From assembly GCA_003024785.1 (NCBI GenBank), contig PUQB01000259.1, positions 62,001-126,000 on the forward strand: a stretch of 64,000 nucleotides of DNA. Direction: 5' to 3'. The translations under genes and the position numbers were made by a program. Of the stretch, positions 47,343-58,959 are shown piece after piece; position 1 is the stretch's first letter, and the number at the start of each line of letters is the position of its first letter. This stretch comes from Selaginella tamariscina. Taxonomy: Eukaryota; Streptophyta; Lycopodiopsida; Selaginellales; Selaginellaceae. A model generated the notes under the pieces. It ran no database searches and was not told the DNA's origin. It saw only the letters and a program-made list of their open reading frames with translations.

Positions 47343-48035
47343 GCATGCTGTTTACTTGTGAGCAATGGCGTTGGCTTAAAAGAAAAGAAGGGAAACAGCC
47401 ACGATCATAATTAATAGTTACAGATTAACTAAATACCTGATACAGATGGCTGAAGGACATAGAAGTGATATTGAAAGCAAGACTGACATTGATGATGATA
47501 TTAAGGAGTCTGATAACATGATAAGGGTTTCGGATTCATCTCACTTGGTGAATATGCTCCAATACACTTTCAGATACTCCTGCACGAAGTAGGCAGCTGT
47601 CTTATTATATGCAGTCTGATAACCTTCCTCTCAACATTCACAGACAGGTGCGTGCGCGTGTAATAGAATTTAAGGGACTATGGACACCACAGTAAAGGAG
47701 CTACCATCAGGTATAGACTTCATAGAATACAAGATCAAAGTGAACGACTCTGTGCAGGCGATCCTGGCAGTATACCTGTTCTTAACAACTACAAGAGTCG
47801 TGGTTAGCTGCTTTACAACAGCTTTATAAGAGCAGCCTCGGGTTTCTAATAAGTGCTGTCTTCCTGTTGCAAGACATGGTATTGGGTTTCCTCCACCTGG
47901 CTCTATCCCAGCTAAGGCTGGGTACTTAAAGTTTAAAGCTGGATTGATAATGGTTTAATAACGCAATTGTGATTTCCAAAGTCTCACCCTGTGTGTGTGA
48001 GAGAGAGAGCATTTTTGACCTAAAGGTTATGGCTA
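47343..48035 (+). pseudogene. Heavily decayed DMP copy in a duplicated segment
   Basis: The start (ATGGCTGAAGGACATAGAAG at about 47449), the helix region, the donor (CAGACAG then GTGCGTGCG), the KGLWTP-like part, the RHGIGF end and both flanks align with the DMP copy at 32473-33150. Many deletions remove most of the LPTGT motif, the start of exon 2 and parts of helices 3 and 4, so it is a clear pseudogene. The duplicated segment runs from about 47343 to 48035. The missing 1.1 kb relative to the other copy is either an insertion there or a deletion here. Confidence 0.8.
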
Positions 48036-48176
48036 TATCTAAAGACATAATATGAACATCATATATATATATATATCCATAACTACACCATATATATGAA
48101 ATGCACAACCAGTTAAACAAGTATAGAGATAAGCATACCATTTAAGCATATATTATGGTATATAATATACGCTTAC

Positions 48177-48452
48177 CTTTTGTGACTCCAGAGGTTGTCT
48201 TAAGCTCTGAAATTCTTAACCCCAGTTCGTTTAGTTTTCCAGTGTTTATGGCAGTCTCGTCCAATGTAAGATGTGTACCTGCTTCTAGTTGTAACCTCCA
48301 CTCACCAACCTGACTACATATAAATACATATCATCAAGGGGACATAACCGATTAATATTAGTTTCATGGTCCTTGCCTGGAGCAAACAATGAAGAGTTTA
48401 AATTCTCAAGTGAAAGTGGTACGCATAAACATGGAAGAAGCATTGATATGGC
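48177..48452 (-). pseudogene. MCMBP/ETG1 gene fragment, two exons
   Basis: The minus strand reads PLSLENLNSSLFAPGKDHETN (in part) in an exon starting at 48452 after CTTTCAG, with a donor CG/GTTATG. A second exon (48309-48177, bounded by AGTCAG and AAAAG/GTAAGC) contains LQLEAGTHLTLDETAINTGK then LNELGLR. This matches the C-terminal core of the MCM-binding protein (ETG1 in Arabidopsis), which unloads MCM2-7 from DNA and supports sister cohesion: PL-x-x-LN, KD-x-x-x-NRL, GTHL-x-x-DET, L-x-x-x-G. The frame breaks by one base at a GG run between RLVSG and LQLEAG. The rest of the gene is not here; the next block downstream is the DMP copy. It is probably an orphan fragment. Confidence 0.6.
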
Positions 48453-51400
48453 CTGAAAGTACATATAAGACCTAGACTAAATAAAATAGAATACATATTA
48501 TTATCATGTAATATCATGACTTAGTTCTTAATCACAGTCAAGTACAAATATCCAGGGGAGGGTATGTAATCTGCCCAGGGTTTCTATACAATTGTCACGA
48601 TTATATGTCACCCTCACTTTAATATGCATTTTGGCTTGTTTGTGTCATAAACAGTGACTTCAAAAAGCGATGGAGGAAGCTTGTTAAAGACACGGTATAT
48701 CCATGTCATGTGATAGGGTATACACATGATTTTAGATTCAGTGCTTGAAGATGGAATGAAGTGGACAAAACTAAAGTCTTTGTTGAATCAATGATTCAGT
48801 CCAGGGAGGACGAGAGAGTTATTGACACTCACATTGTGTAACATGCATCATTTGTGCCAAAATAAAAATTGCATTTGTAATTAAGCAAACATGTATATTA
48901 ACTCACAAGGCGAACGTTGTTCATGCCGTTTGATCAATTATGAGTTGAATTCTTAACACTTACATTGTGTAATAGACAATGTGTGTGATATACAAAATTT
49001 TGTCACAAGAAAGAATTGTTTATATGTATTTTTTTACTCATCACAAGAGTGGTTGTTTATATGTATGTTTTTACTCATCACAAGAGTAGGACTATGGAAC
49101 ACTAGTTATAAATACCGTTCTTACTTTAACATAAATAATGATGTTTATTATAGAATGTGAGTGTCAAGAACTCACATTCATAATTAATCAATAACACATA
49201 TAGTGTTCACTTTGTAAATTTAATGCATATTTTATTTAGTTATGAATATCATTTTTATGTTAGCATAAATAAGATGGTTGAAACAAAGTTTTAATTATTA
49301 TATTTGTGACACATATATGCTTTTGAGTTGTCAAATCAAAAAAATTATTTAACTCCATGGATGTGATGTATTCTCAATTGTCCATCCGAAACTTATCAGA
49401 TATAAACATGTTGTTATATAAATCTTTTTCTCTCTTTATATATATATATATATACATAGACACACACATACACAAATATATGTGTGTGTGTAAATCAAGC
49501 ACTTAAACAAAAATTCAATTGCGATATATAATATTATTTAACATACCATTTAATCAATGTACTCCAGCAGTTCCAGCGCCTCCAAAAGATTTAACAATTC
49601 CAACGTTTTCATGGACTGCAACATCTTCATTATTTTTCTCCTTCCACCTCTGATCTAAAGATTACATTTACTATTGTCATTCCTATTTTTTTCTTTTTTA
49701 ACTATGTTTATGAATAAATTGTGGTACTTATGAATGTCATATAAAAAACCTTAAAATAATGCTTCCTAATTGAATATGCTTTCTCCATGTTAAGGCACAT
49801 AATGTCTTTGCCTTTAACTTATTTAATGCAATTAATAAATTTATATTTCAAATAAGAAAATATTTGCCAATATATACATACATTGTGTCTAATTGTATCA
49901 GTATCTAAGGAATTGAAAAGGTACATACTTTGTACAGGTGTTAATGCCTATTTACATACTCACTTACTTACTTACACGTGCACACGTACATGCAAACTTA
50001 TTGTTCAAGTTTTTCATATATATTGTGTTAAAATATATAATATATATCTTGTTACTTCCTGAGTGTATTTTTAATGTTACAAACTAATTCGGATCTCCAG
50101 GTGCGTGTGTGTGTGTTGTGAATTCGTGGTAATAATATTTGATAAAAAGAAAAAAAAGTCTTTACCAAAGGTTACGGTAGTACATTTAAGTATGATGAAT
50201 TAATATAATTTAAATATAGCTTTTTATAATGTTTTATGAAATTTATAATATATACTCATAATATATATTAAGATAAAATGCTCATGTTTTAGTGGAGATC
50301 TATTTATCTATCTACCTATAAGATTTCTGCTGGGATTAATGAAAACAAATCGTTACTCACAGACATTTGAAGTGTGAGTTTTTTCAAGAATATATATATA
50401 TATATATATATATATACATGCTCTCTACCGCCAGATAAATGTGTTAAAGCAGCATAATATAGTATATATATAAGAAGATATAGCTAGACGACGGGTTGTG
50501 TGATTCGTTAATATACGGTACAATTAGTGAAGATCTTTAATATATATGTATAATCAACATCAATCTTTGTACCAACTTTTTAATTTATTCATTTACTAAA
50601 TTTCTTTCTCTCCTAATTTATATCTTAAGTACAATATTATAATATTAATAATTATGGACTTTTTACGTTGTTTCTTGAAAGGTTTGGAAGTCTCAGTGAG
50701 CTGCACCGTGGCACACATGGTGCAAGCAAGGTTTTGAGAATTTTTTTATGTGACCATTATTTTCATGACACACATGCTGCAAGTCAAGGTACTCATGTTT
50801 GAAATAACAATTATGAGAATTTTCAATACATATAATTACTTTAATGTTTTTGGTGCATAATTATCCACCAATATTAATTTTTGACAAAGTTATCTTAACT
50901 CTTACACATGGTAATTTATTCAGATATACAAGTGCCCTTAATTAATTATTATCATTTCTATTTGATTATATAAATTAATGCTATTCAGATTAATGATACA
51001 TTAACTTGTTATTATAATTCTAATCTAGTGAGCAAGTCAAGATTACGAACTTGGATTAAATTATGAAAACCCAAACACCAATTAATTTTTTTAGAATCTT
51101 AACATTTCAGTAGCAAAATAAATTTTCATTAAGCAAGCAGATTAATCCTTACTTTACACTCTTAACTTTTATATACATGTATACAACCCGGGGTGGCCAA
51201 TCTTTAAACTAGCCCTAATAAACCCCAATGAATATATAAAGTCCCTTTTATAATATTAAAACGGCTTTTCATATTTTTATAAATAAAAAATATTTATTTT
51301 AATTTCTTTGTCTCTAAAATTAAATGTTATTAATATACATAAATGTTATTAATATATATTAAATTCAAATATTATTAATATATATAATAAAATTTTATTA

Positions 51401-51502
51401 GTTTAAACATTATTACTATACAGAAAGTTTGTTTACCTTTGTCCAAGATGAAATTGTCAAAACCATGTTATGTTATACATATTTGTCATCATATCATAAA
51501 TC
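48453..51502. other. AT-rich intergenic DNA
   Basis: A short direct repeat (GTTTATATGTAT...ACTCATCACAAGAGT) lies at 49016-49090, and (TA)n runs are near 49440 and 50390. A stretch at 48650-48800 is less AT-biased (AAAAAGCGATGGAGGAAGC) but I could not recognise coding sequence in it. Confidence 0.5.
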
Positions 51503-51550
51503 AAGTGTTAATTGACAGTGATAATAGATTATCACTGTGAATTAACACTT
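51503..51550. repeat. 48-bp near-perfect palindrome
   Basis: AAGTGTTAATT-(G)ACAGTGATAAT meets its reverse complement ATTATCACTGT-GAATTAACACTT with one or two central bases. It is a strong hairpin in DNA or RNA. It could be the relic of a small fold-back element; no further symmetry is seen outside it. Confidence 0.8.
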
Positions 51551-51783
51551 CTATGTTATCTAGAAGGTTCAATATGTAGACAATCTCTATCTATGTATGG
51601 TATCAGAATATTCGGGGTATATACTTAATCCACGGTGATTTATCATGCCTAGTAAACTAATCAGGAGAGAGACAGCTGTCATGTGGGCAATTTACGTGGC
51701 ATCATCCAATAAACCCACGCACTGTCCTTTTTGTTTTAATTTCTCTTGCTATTAGGTTTTTTTCGGGAGTATAGGGTCTAGCT

Positions 51784-52194
51784 ATGGCGCTCGAATGGGG
51801 AGGACTGGCGTTTGTTGTGACGGTGCAGGCGATTCTACTGCTGTTCGCTACGTTTCCAGGTTCGCATCGATTCGGCAAGGGTATCATACATGTTCTTCGG
51901 ACCGCTCTTCAGCCGCTGCTTTCTGTAGTCCCATTTGCCCTTTTTCTCTTGCTGGATCTGTATTGGAAGTATGAGAATCAGCCCAGATGTGAGGGGTCTT
52001 CGTGCACAATCGTGGAACGGGAGCATCACCAGAAATCCGTGATGAAATCACAGAGGAATTTCTTGCTCGTTGTGGCTGCGCTGTTTCTGTATTGGATTCT
52101 GTACAGGGTGACTGCCATGCTCGTCAGGATCGATCATCTTCAGAGGAAGACGATGAAGATGCAGAAGGATGGGGAGGATGTGGATTCGGATTGA
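51784..52194 (+). CDS. Short plant-type BAP31-like ER membrane protein
   Basis: An uninterrupted 136-residue protein. Three hydrophobic segments (about residues 8-24, 40-58, 92-113) and the motifs LLDLYWKYE, CTIVEREHHQKS and KSQRNFLL match the plant B-cell-receptor-associated-31-like family of about 130 residues, which keeps the three-span N-terminal part of animal BAP29/BAP31 and lacks most of the coiled-coil tail. BAP31 proteins escort membrane proteins out of the ER. The C-terminus here is lysine- and acid-rich (HLQRKTMKMQKDGEDVDSD) without a clear KKxx signal. The ATG at 51784 is the first in frame and gives the family-typical start (MALEWG). Codon use is GC-richer than the surroundings, fitting a functional gene. 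Confidence 0.88.
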   Translation: MALEWGGLAFVVTVQAILLLFATFPGSHRFGKGIIHVLRTALQPLLSVVPFALFLLLDLYWKYENQPRCEGSSCTIVEREHHQKSVMKSQRNFLLVVAALFLYWILYRVTAMLVRIDHLQRKTMKMQKDGEDVDSD

Positions 52195-52725
52195 AGAAAT
52201 TGGATGGGACTATTGCTTTCTTGAAGTTGAAGATGTGCTTACAGTAATTAAGTACTTGTTTAATTGAGTTTTATGTTTGCTTCTAATGACAAGTATTTTT
52301 TATTATGTACACGTGTATATCGATGATTTGGTGTGTCCACGTGTCTCTTGCACGTGTCTTCTTTAATGAATATTTTTAATATTAAAACTTCAAAATGCTT
52401 CTATCATCATATATATATTAAAAACATGTCATATTAATATAAATTATGTCGGTTGTCTAACATCATCAATAGGTGTTTATATTTTATCATATATAAATTA
52501 ATTATTTTTCTGCTTTTATATAGAAAATAGACAATAATAATAGTAAATGTAGTTATCCTTTTTGACAACATAAGTATAATAATTATAACTTATACGGATA
52601 TATTAAAACTATATTATACGGACAGAAAAAGTTTTTAAGGGTTGTTAAGGGCAAACAAGGGCATTGACCGTTGAACCTCTGTTTTAGGGCAGAACATGAA
52701 GAACCCTACGAGGGCATTCTAGAAA
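52195..52725. other. Intergenic, between BAP31-like gene and next gene
   Basis: AT-rich; holds the 3' end of the BAP31-like gene and the promoter of the next. An ACACGTGT/CACGTGTC cluster lies at 52310-52355. No further gene seen. Confidence 0.4.
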
Positions 52726-53975
52726 ATGGTGCTGTGGGAGATCACGCTGATCACAGCATACTATTTGGGATTGAAGAGGACGTATCGCCTCGCCCTCCGG
52801 CTCCAGCGCCGCCTGCTCTCCAAGCAGCCTAAACTCCGTGGATTTGTTTTCAGGTTTGTCCATATAATAGATCACATTTTAACAAATACACCATACCAAT
52901 ATATGTATATTTGCAAAATCATATAAATATTCCTTCTCCTGCAAACACACGCAATAAGTATATATGTATGCACATATACATAATAGCTATTCAAGGAAGT
53001 GTTTTACTGATGTATCGATATATATGGTTTAAACAGGCACACAAGCACCTATACACACGCACACGAGAGAGAGATGTATATATACAAATAGATAGATATA
53101 TATTTGCAAACTCATATAAATATTGATATCAACGGCACACGCACACGCAAAGTATGTAGATCTGTATATATAGATGTAGAGATGTATATTCGTCTGTCTC
53201 AACTCCGTGTGTCATCCATATTATCACTATACTTGGATGCATATATGTATGGTATTTAAACAGGCATACACACGCACATACACGTAGAGAGAGAGAGTTT
53301 AATTTATCTAAGTGCAGACGTACTCGTGCGGTGTTTGATGTGGCTCTCACGGTGCATAGAAGAGTTCAACAACGTGACATAGACTCAGGAAAGAGCTTTG
53401 GCAATCGCATCCTTCGCTTTCTGGATAGCCTCCGGCCTTCTGCAAACATCAGGGGCGAGGATATTCCTGGTAAATATATCTAATATTTGCTTAGTGTTTG
53501 CCTGGTAGAGAAACAGCAGCATACATAAAGCTATATTAGTCTCTAGATACACATATGGACATGCTATATATTGTACTCTCTCTCTCTATACACATGCATG
53601 CGTGGGCATACACATACATAGATATACATATACATGCATATATGTGGATGTAATCATAATAAACAACATTATTTTTACACATTATTATGTTAAGGTAAAC
53701 CAGAGAAGATAGAGGCTAAACCATCTCAGGAGATCACAGAGCCACGAAAAAAACAGCAATGTGGTGGAAGGAACCTAAACTACGTGTCCGTACAAAACAG
53801 TGACTTGTACGGATACGGACCGTATGCTGGGGTTGGTATATTACCAGGTATATACGACCAGCCTCGTATGTTTAAGTCCCTGCCACTTATGTTACTTGAG
53901 AACTACTGGGATCCTTTGAAGAAGAGAATAGAATATTCTCAGAGACGTAAGTACGGAAATACATGGATGCATTAA
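52726..53975 (+). CDS. Conserved-looking protein of unknown function, three exons
   Basis: Exons 52726-52853, 53318-53469 and 53695-53975 join in frame to 186 residues with good splice sites (TTTTCAG/GTTTGT; AGTGCAG; CCTG/GTAAAT; TTAAG). The N-terminus has a hydrophobic stretch (ITLITAYYLGL) followed by a very basic helix (KRTYRLALRLQRRLL), suggesting membrane association. The middle (RRTRAVFDVALTVHRRVQQRD, ILRFLDSLRPSANIRG) looks well preserved. The C-terminal half has a Lys-rich linker and a Tyr/Gly/Pro-rich end (YGYGPYAGVGILPGIYDQP). I recall similar plant proteins but cannot name it safely. A CGTAAGT near 53949 could be one more donor, so the last residues are uncertain. Intron 1 is packed with CA/TA microsatellites. 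Confidence 0.75.
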
Positions 53976-54213
53976 GAGCGTAATATATACGGCTTTTGTT
54001 AAACTCGATAATCAACAGTTAAAATAAAGCAAACTCTTAGATTCGAATCATGTAACTTATAGTCTCATTTTAATAACACACACACACTAATGTCTATTAT
54101 ATTAATTCTCAATAGTGATAAAGAATACTAAAACTTCTTAATACGATAGGACGCCTTAGTAATCATGTATTTATTATCACTAACCACAATAATTTTAACT
54201 GTGTAAAACCTCC

Positions 54214-56066
54214 TCAAGTAGTTGTGAGAGCGAACACCCTCTGTTTTCCAATTCGCACTTCTAAAACACGTCCCAGATGTCGTAGTATCTGCAACAATGC
54301 GTTAAACACACACATCTATATACAAGAACATTTGTGTGTGTATATCACATATCCCTATCTCACACATACACAATAGTACATATGTGTCATACAAAACATA
54401 ATTTGTACGTAGACATAACACACATACACACCACACACACAAATTTATTGATACCGTGAGTATTGCTTTCCCAGTGGTATCCAGTTTAAGAAAAGGCCCA
54501 CGCATATCAGACTCCAAGAAGAAATGCTTGCCTTTGACAGATTCTGCTCCCGCAATATCACGCAGTTCCTGACATAATGAAGTGTAACTATTCGTGATAA
54601 TAATGTTTAAGGAAATGCACCCACCAATACTTTGTCCAGAATATCGTCCCCCAGCTGTACACGCTAAGACAAGTTAGATTATTCGAACTATACATGTACA
54701 GATATATTAACTAACATAACAATGTGTGTGTGGTGTGTGAACTTTGCACATGTATGTATACCTTCTTCCTTGGTGCCGTGATAAGCCGCACGTTTGCTTC
54801 AGCATATCCAGCCATCTCATCAACTGCTGAGTTCACTTTGTCAAGCGTGATTCTCCCCCTCATATAGCTGCATCAAGCATTAGTAATGCATGTGTGCGTG
54901 CGTGAGTGTCTCCATGTACATATTTGTGTATCTACATGTGGGTTTGTATGTATATCTTAGACATAGATAGTACAGTATACATCTACTTCCGCTGTAATCA
55001 TGACACATGTACCCATAGACTGTGTCTGTGTGTGTGTGTGTGTGTACCTTGACAACGAAATCAACTCCTCTTCTGTTACGTATCTACGAGGAGGCAAACC
55101 TTTTCCCTTCTTTTCCTAGAATATATATATATGGGTGTTTGTATCCATATATATAATATGCATACATGAATACATATGCAATTAATTACACATAAATATA
55201 TACAAACATTACCTTTTGCACATGTGCAGGTAGTGGACTGTTGATAGCATGTTTTTCAGGAGGTAACCTGTTAATTAACACGTGATTATATTAACGAAAG
55301 CATGGGTAATTATATATAAATTACCCATTTATGATAGAATGTGGTACTGGAACTACCACTACCGGTTGCTGGGGCAAAGCAGATGGTATATGCTCCTCCA
55401 TAGCACGGATCTTCCTTGCTTGGTGGATCGACAAATCGGCCAATTCCTAACAACGAAGTGTATTACTACATATAAAATGTATGTGCCTTGTAGAACAAAC
55501 TACACACACACAAAAAAAAAAACATATACATATAGGTATTCTAAGTTTTCAATACATATATCTATCCCTTATCCACAGTTGCACGAGCGCGGGCGTGTGT
55601 GCAATAAATGGCCTATGATATGAAACTGTTAACTACTTATATACGGTCACAGTCATAGAGTCAACTTCTGTGGGTGTGTGTGTGTGGTCTGTGTATATTA
55701 ATATGGCTTGGCTATTAAAAGATAAGATTATTCAGTTAATGATACACATAGATTAAGTGCCAGAAACCACATATGTGCGGTGTGTGTGCGTGCGTCCTCT
55801 CTCTCCCTCTCTCTCTTTATATATATATATAGAGAGAGAGAGAGAGACACACACACACATACTGCTTATGCATTATATATGAACTGTCTGTTAGTAATTA
55901 TATGTAGTTCAGACACGCAAACGCGCAAGTACCTTAGCTTTAACAAGGGCTTCCATCTCAGATTTGACATAACGCTCCAATGTGCGGAAATCCTGCTCCA
56001 CTACCTTGAGCGAAGCATCAACCTTAGCCATTTCCAGTGCTCGAGATTCTGGAAAAACGGAGATGT

Positions 56067-56103
<37 letters not shown>

Positions 56104-56190
56104 GCCGCGTACCGTTCCATGAAGAAGCATGAGCTCCTGGAGATCGGAGATTCGCCGATTGAAGGACGCCATGAGCTTCTCCAACGCCAT
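54214..56190 (-). CDS. SKA1: Spindle and kinetochore-associated protein 1
   Basis: Nine exons on the minus strand: 56190-56113, 56048-55933, 55446-55325, 55267-55213, 55115-55048, 54867-54762, 54654-54625, 54568-54455 and 54288-54214, total about 255 residues (flowering-plant SKA1 is about 270). The N-terminal helix (SFNRRISDLQELM; KVDASLKVVEQDFRTLERYV) should form the SKA complex coiled-coil core with SKA2 and SKA3. The C-terminal winged-helix microtubule-binding domain is complete: EEELISLSSYMRGRITLDKVN, EMAGYAEANVRLITAPRKK (in part), GKHFFLESDMRGPFLKLDTTG (in part), LRHLGRV. It couples kinetochores to spindle microtubules in mitosis. Exons 2-9 join in frame with GT-AG sites. The exon 1/exon 2 join is one base off unless a GC donor (CGCG/GCACC) or another acceptor is used. 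Intron 1 is mostly (CT)n on the sense strand. Confidence 0.9.
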
Positions 56191-58250
56191 GGCAAAAATT
56201 GCCGCCCTAAAATTTCCCGCCAATTTGCCAATAATGGGGCACACGTGGACTGATTTAAAGAAAATATTTCTCTGTATGATGTTTTTCTTATTGTATTTAT
56301 CATTGCTTAACAAATTTATAGCAAAATTAAGTAAATAATAGTATGTACTTAAATCTATTCCTCTAAAATGTAGCTTGAACATATACCTATAAGTTATCTG
56401 GATATGTCTCTCTGTGTAAATATACATATATATATTATTGTATGTGTTTAAGATGTGTATACATTATGAATAGAGTACCTCTTACATGTGGACTTGGCAT
56501 GTATGCATACACAAATAGACATGCACATACACTTTGTACATACACGTTTATATACATATACACACACATATATATAGACACACACACATATACAAACACA
56601 TACAGAGAAGTAAAGAGATAGAGTTTATATAGCATGTATTATCAATCTTGCACAGTAACTACATGTATGTATGATATAACACACATAATAACAATAGGTT
56701 CCTTTTATTTTATAAAGAATATTTCCAATATATGTTAAATTTTATAATGCATAAATAAAGTATTATATTTGTATTAAATGACATATATGTTTGAGCTGTG
56801 ATATTTATATAAAGATATAAAGGGATATATAATTACAAATACACACACATATACATACCTTGCCTTTGTATATTATATCGTAATTTGCTTTCCATTTGCC
56901 ATGCTATGTATTTTCATATTTGATACCTTTGATTCTGTGTAACATCACAATTTATCAATGGAAAACATTTATATATTTTATTTAATTTTAATCATTAAAT
57001 ATTTTATTACTACTTGTGTATATTAATAATAAAGATTTATTTTCCAAAGACATAAAAGTATGGTATTAGAAAAAAATCATATATTTATATCATAATTTAT
57101 ATTTATTTTATAAATATAAATTGTTTATAATGTTATAAAAGATTGCAAAGTTTGCCTTTTTATATGGGACCTTATAATTATTTAAGACATTATAATTTTA
57201 ATTTATGGTTTAAAAGGAAATAGGTATTATTACTATATTATATTGTGATATATATAAGTAAATTGATTGTATTAAAATACAACATTAGTGAATTGTTTTT
57301 ATGTAAATGAGAAACTTCACAGTGTGATTTGATTTAAGAATAATTTATATTTTATTTCATTTTGAACTTTATTTTAAAATTTATAATTAATTATTTATAA
57401 TTATGATTTTATATATATATATAGGTATCCCCTTTTGTATTTGTGGTAATTAATTAGCAAATACTAAAAATCAGAAGATGAAAAAACATATATTTAAGAA
57501 AATTTATATGATATATACCTTGAATTTTAAGGTCTTTTTAAATTATATATGCATATATTGCAATATATTTAAAGATATGTCTTAATTGTACCGTTCAACT
57601 TTTATTTTAATGTAAAATATTTTTAAGTAATTAGATGGTTTATATTTTATTTCAGTCTATATTTTACTTAAAAATTTATAATTATAAATATATATATATA
57701 TGTGTGTGTGTCTGTGAGAGAGAGAGAGAGAGTAATATATTATATTTGGGATAAGGGGATATATCATAAATATATTACTTAATTATATTTTATTTCAGTT
57801 TTATGAAATAATAATTTATAAAAAAATTAAATACTTTATATTGCTTTGAATATAGATAATGCAGTATATTTTACACATATACCATAGTTTAATAGCTAAG
57901 TTGCTTCACATGAAAATACATTAGGATATGCATTGTAAATTTATAATATAACTATAGTTCTATTTTCTAAAGTAGTGTTTTTATTACATGTTATAAAATA
58001 TATCAAACAAGATAAGAAAACTATATACATATGTATGTATAAGCACACGGATGTGTAATTATGGATGTATGTATTGAATTAAATGTTATATCAGGATACT
58101 TCAGTGAAGCTGAGGATATTCTTTGGAATCGTTTGCTCTGCATTTTAATGCTGGTTCCCATGCATGCTTATACATATCGTACTATGTGCGTATAGGTGCA
58201 GTGTGTGCGCGTGTAGATGTATCAGCCATAAATATATTATATACGTATGA
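56191..58250. other. AT-rich intergenic DNA upstream of SKA1
   Basis: The SKA1 promoter should lie just right of 56190; TTTCCCGCC at about 56214-56222 is an E2F-type site (TTTCCCGC), fitting a cell-cycle gene, next to a second GC patch. Beyond 56300 only AT-rich DNA with CA, TA and GA runs (for example 57707-57733). Confidence 0.5.
56213..56222 (+). promoter_or_regulatory. E2F-type site ahead of SKA1
   Basis: ATTTCCCGCC, a match to the E2F/DP consensus (TTTSSCGC), lies about 25-35 bases upstream of the SKA1 start codon in the leader or promoter. Cell-cycle genes in plants often carry such sites. The role is inferred. Confidence 0.45.
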
Positions 58251-58550
58251 TTTTATCTCTTCAGCAGGTTTCGACTAGTACATGAGGTGTGGCGTGTGTG
58301 CGTGTGCGTGCGTGCGAGGGAGAGAGAGAGAGAGAGCTCTGTGTCTTATTTTTATCCCATAAATGGATTTAGAGACAAATACAGGTACCTAGAATCTAGA
58401 CTTCGTAAATAAATAGCATAGACTTCATGAAATTACACATAATTATGCATTTCTTACACATGAAAATACACATAATTATATATGTACCATACATATAAAC
58501 AAACACAGACCGAGCTTGTGTACATCAAAGGTTTAAAGGTCAATAAATTA
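58251..58550. repeat. Duplicated segment related to 62268-62640
   Basis: CTCTTCAGCAGGTTTC, then a GA run, GTGTCTTATTTTTATCCCATAA, AAATAGCATAGACTTCAT and CACAGACCGAGCTTGTGTACATCA occur in the same order at 62268-62625. The copy here lacks the coding part of the gene at 62.2-63.5 kb except its very edge. Confidence 0.8.
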
Positions 58551-58959
58551 AAAAAAAAAATTTACATCAGCAATAGAATAGATAAACAAAACAATAGAGA
58601 TAACACTCACATGCATCATCTCTAAATAGATAGATATATATACGTATATATTTATGTGTTTATCTACGTTACATGTTTGAATACACGTATATATTTATAT
58701 GCATATCATGTTACATGTTTGAATACACATATGAATGCATTCATGTTTTCCTCTATATATAAATGTAATATATAATAATATATTATATTTACACTAATTA
58801 AGAGTTTTAAAATGTATATAAATATTATATCATATGTATATATCGATGTGTGTTTGTGTGTACTAGGTATGTCCGATACATACATGTGTATACGTTACTT
58901 GTAATTTAAACAAAATTTATTCAGATATTTTATATGTATATACTGTTTAAACTCATTTA

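Noticed and set aside
55780-56253. Plus-strand frame opposite SKA1 exons 1-2
   Set aside because: It is the antisense shadow of SKA1 and its GA microsatellite; the minus-strand exons match SKA1.
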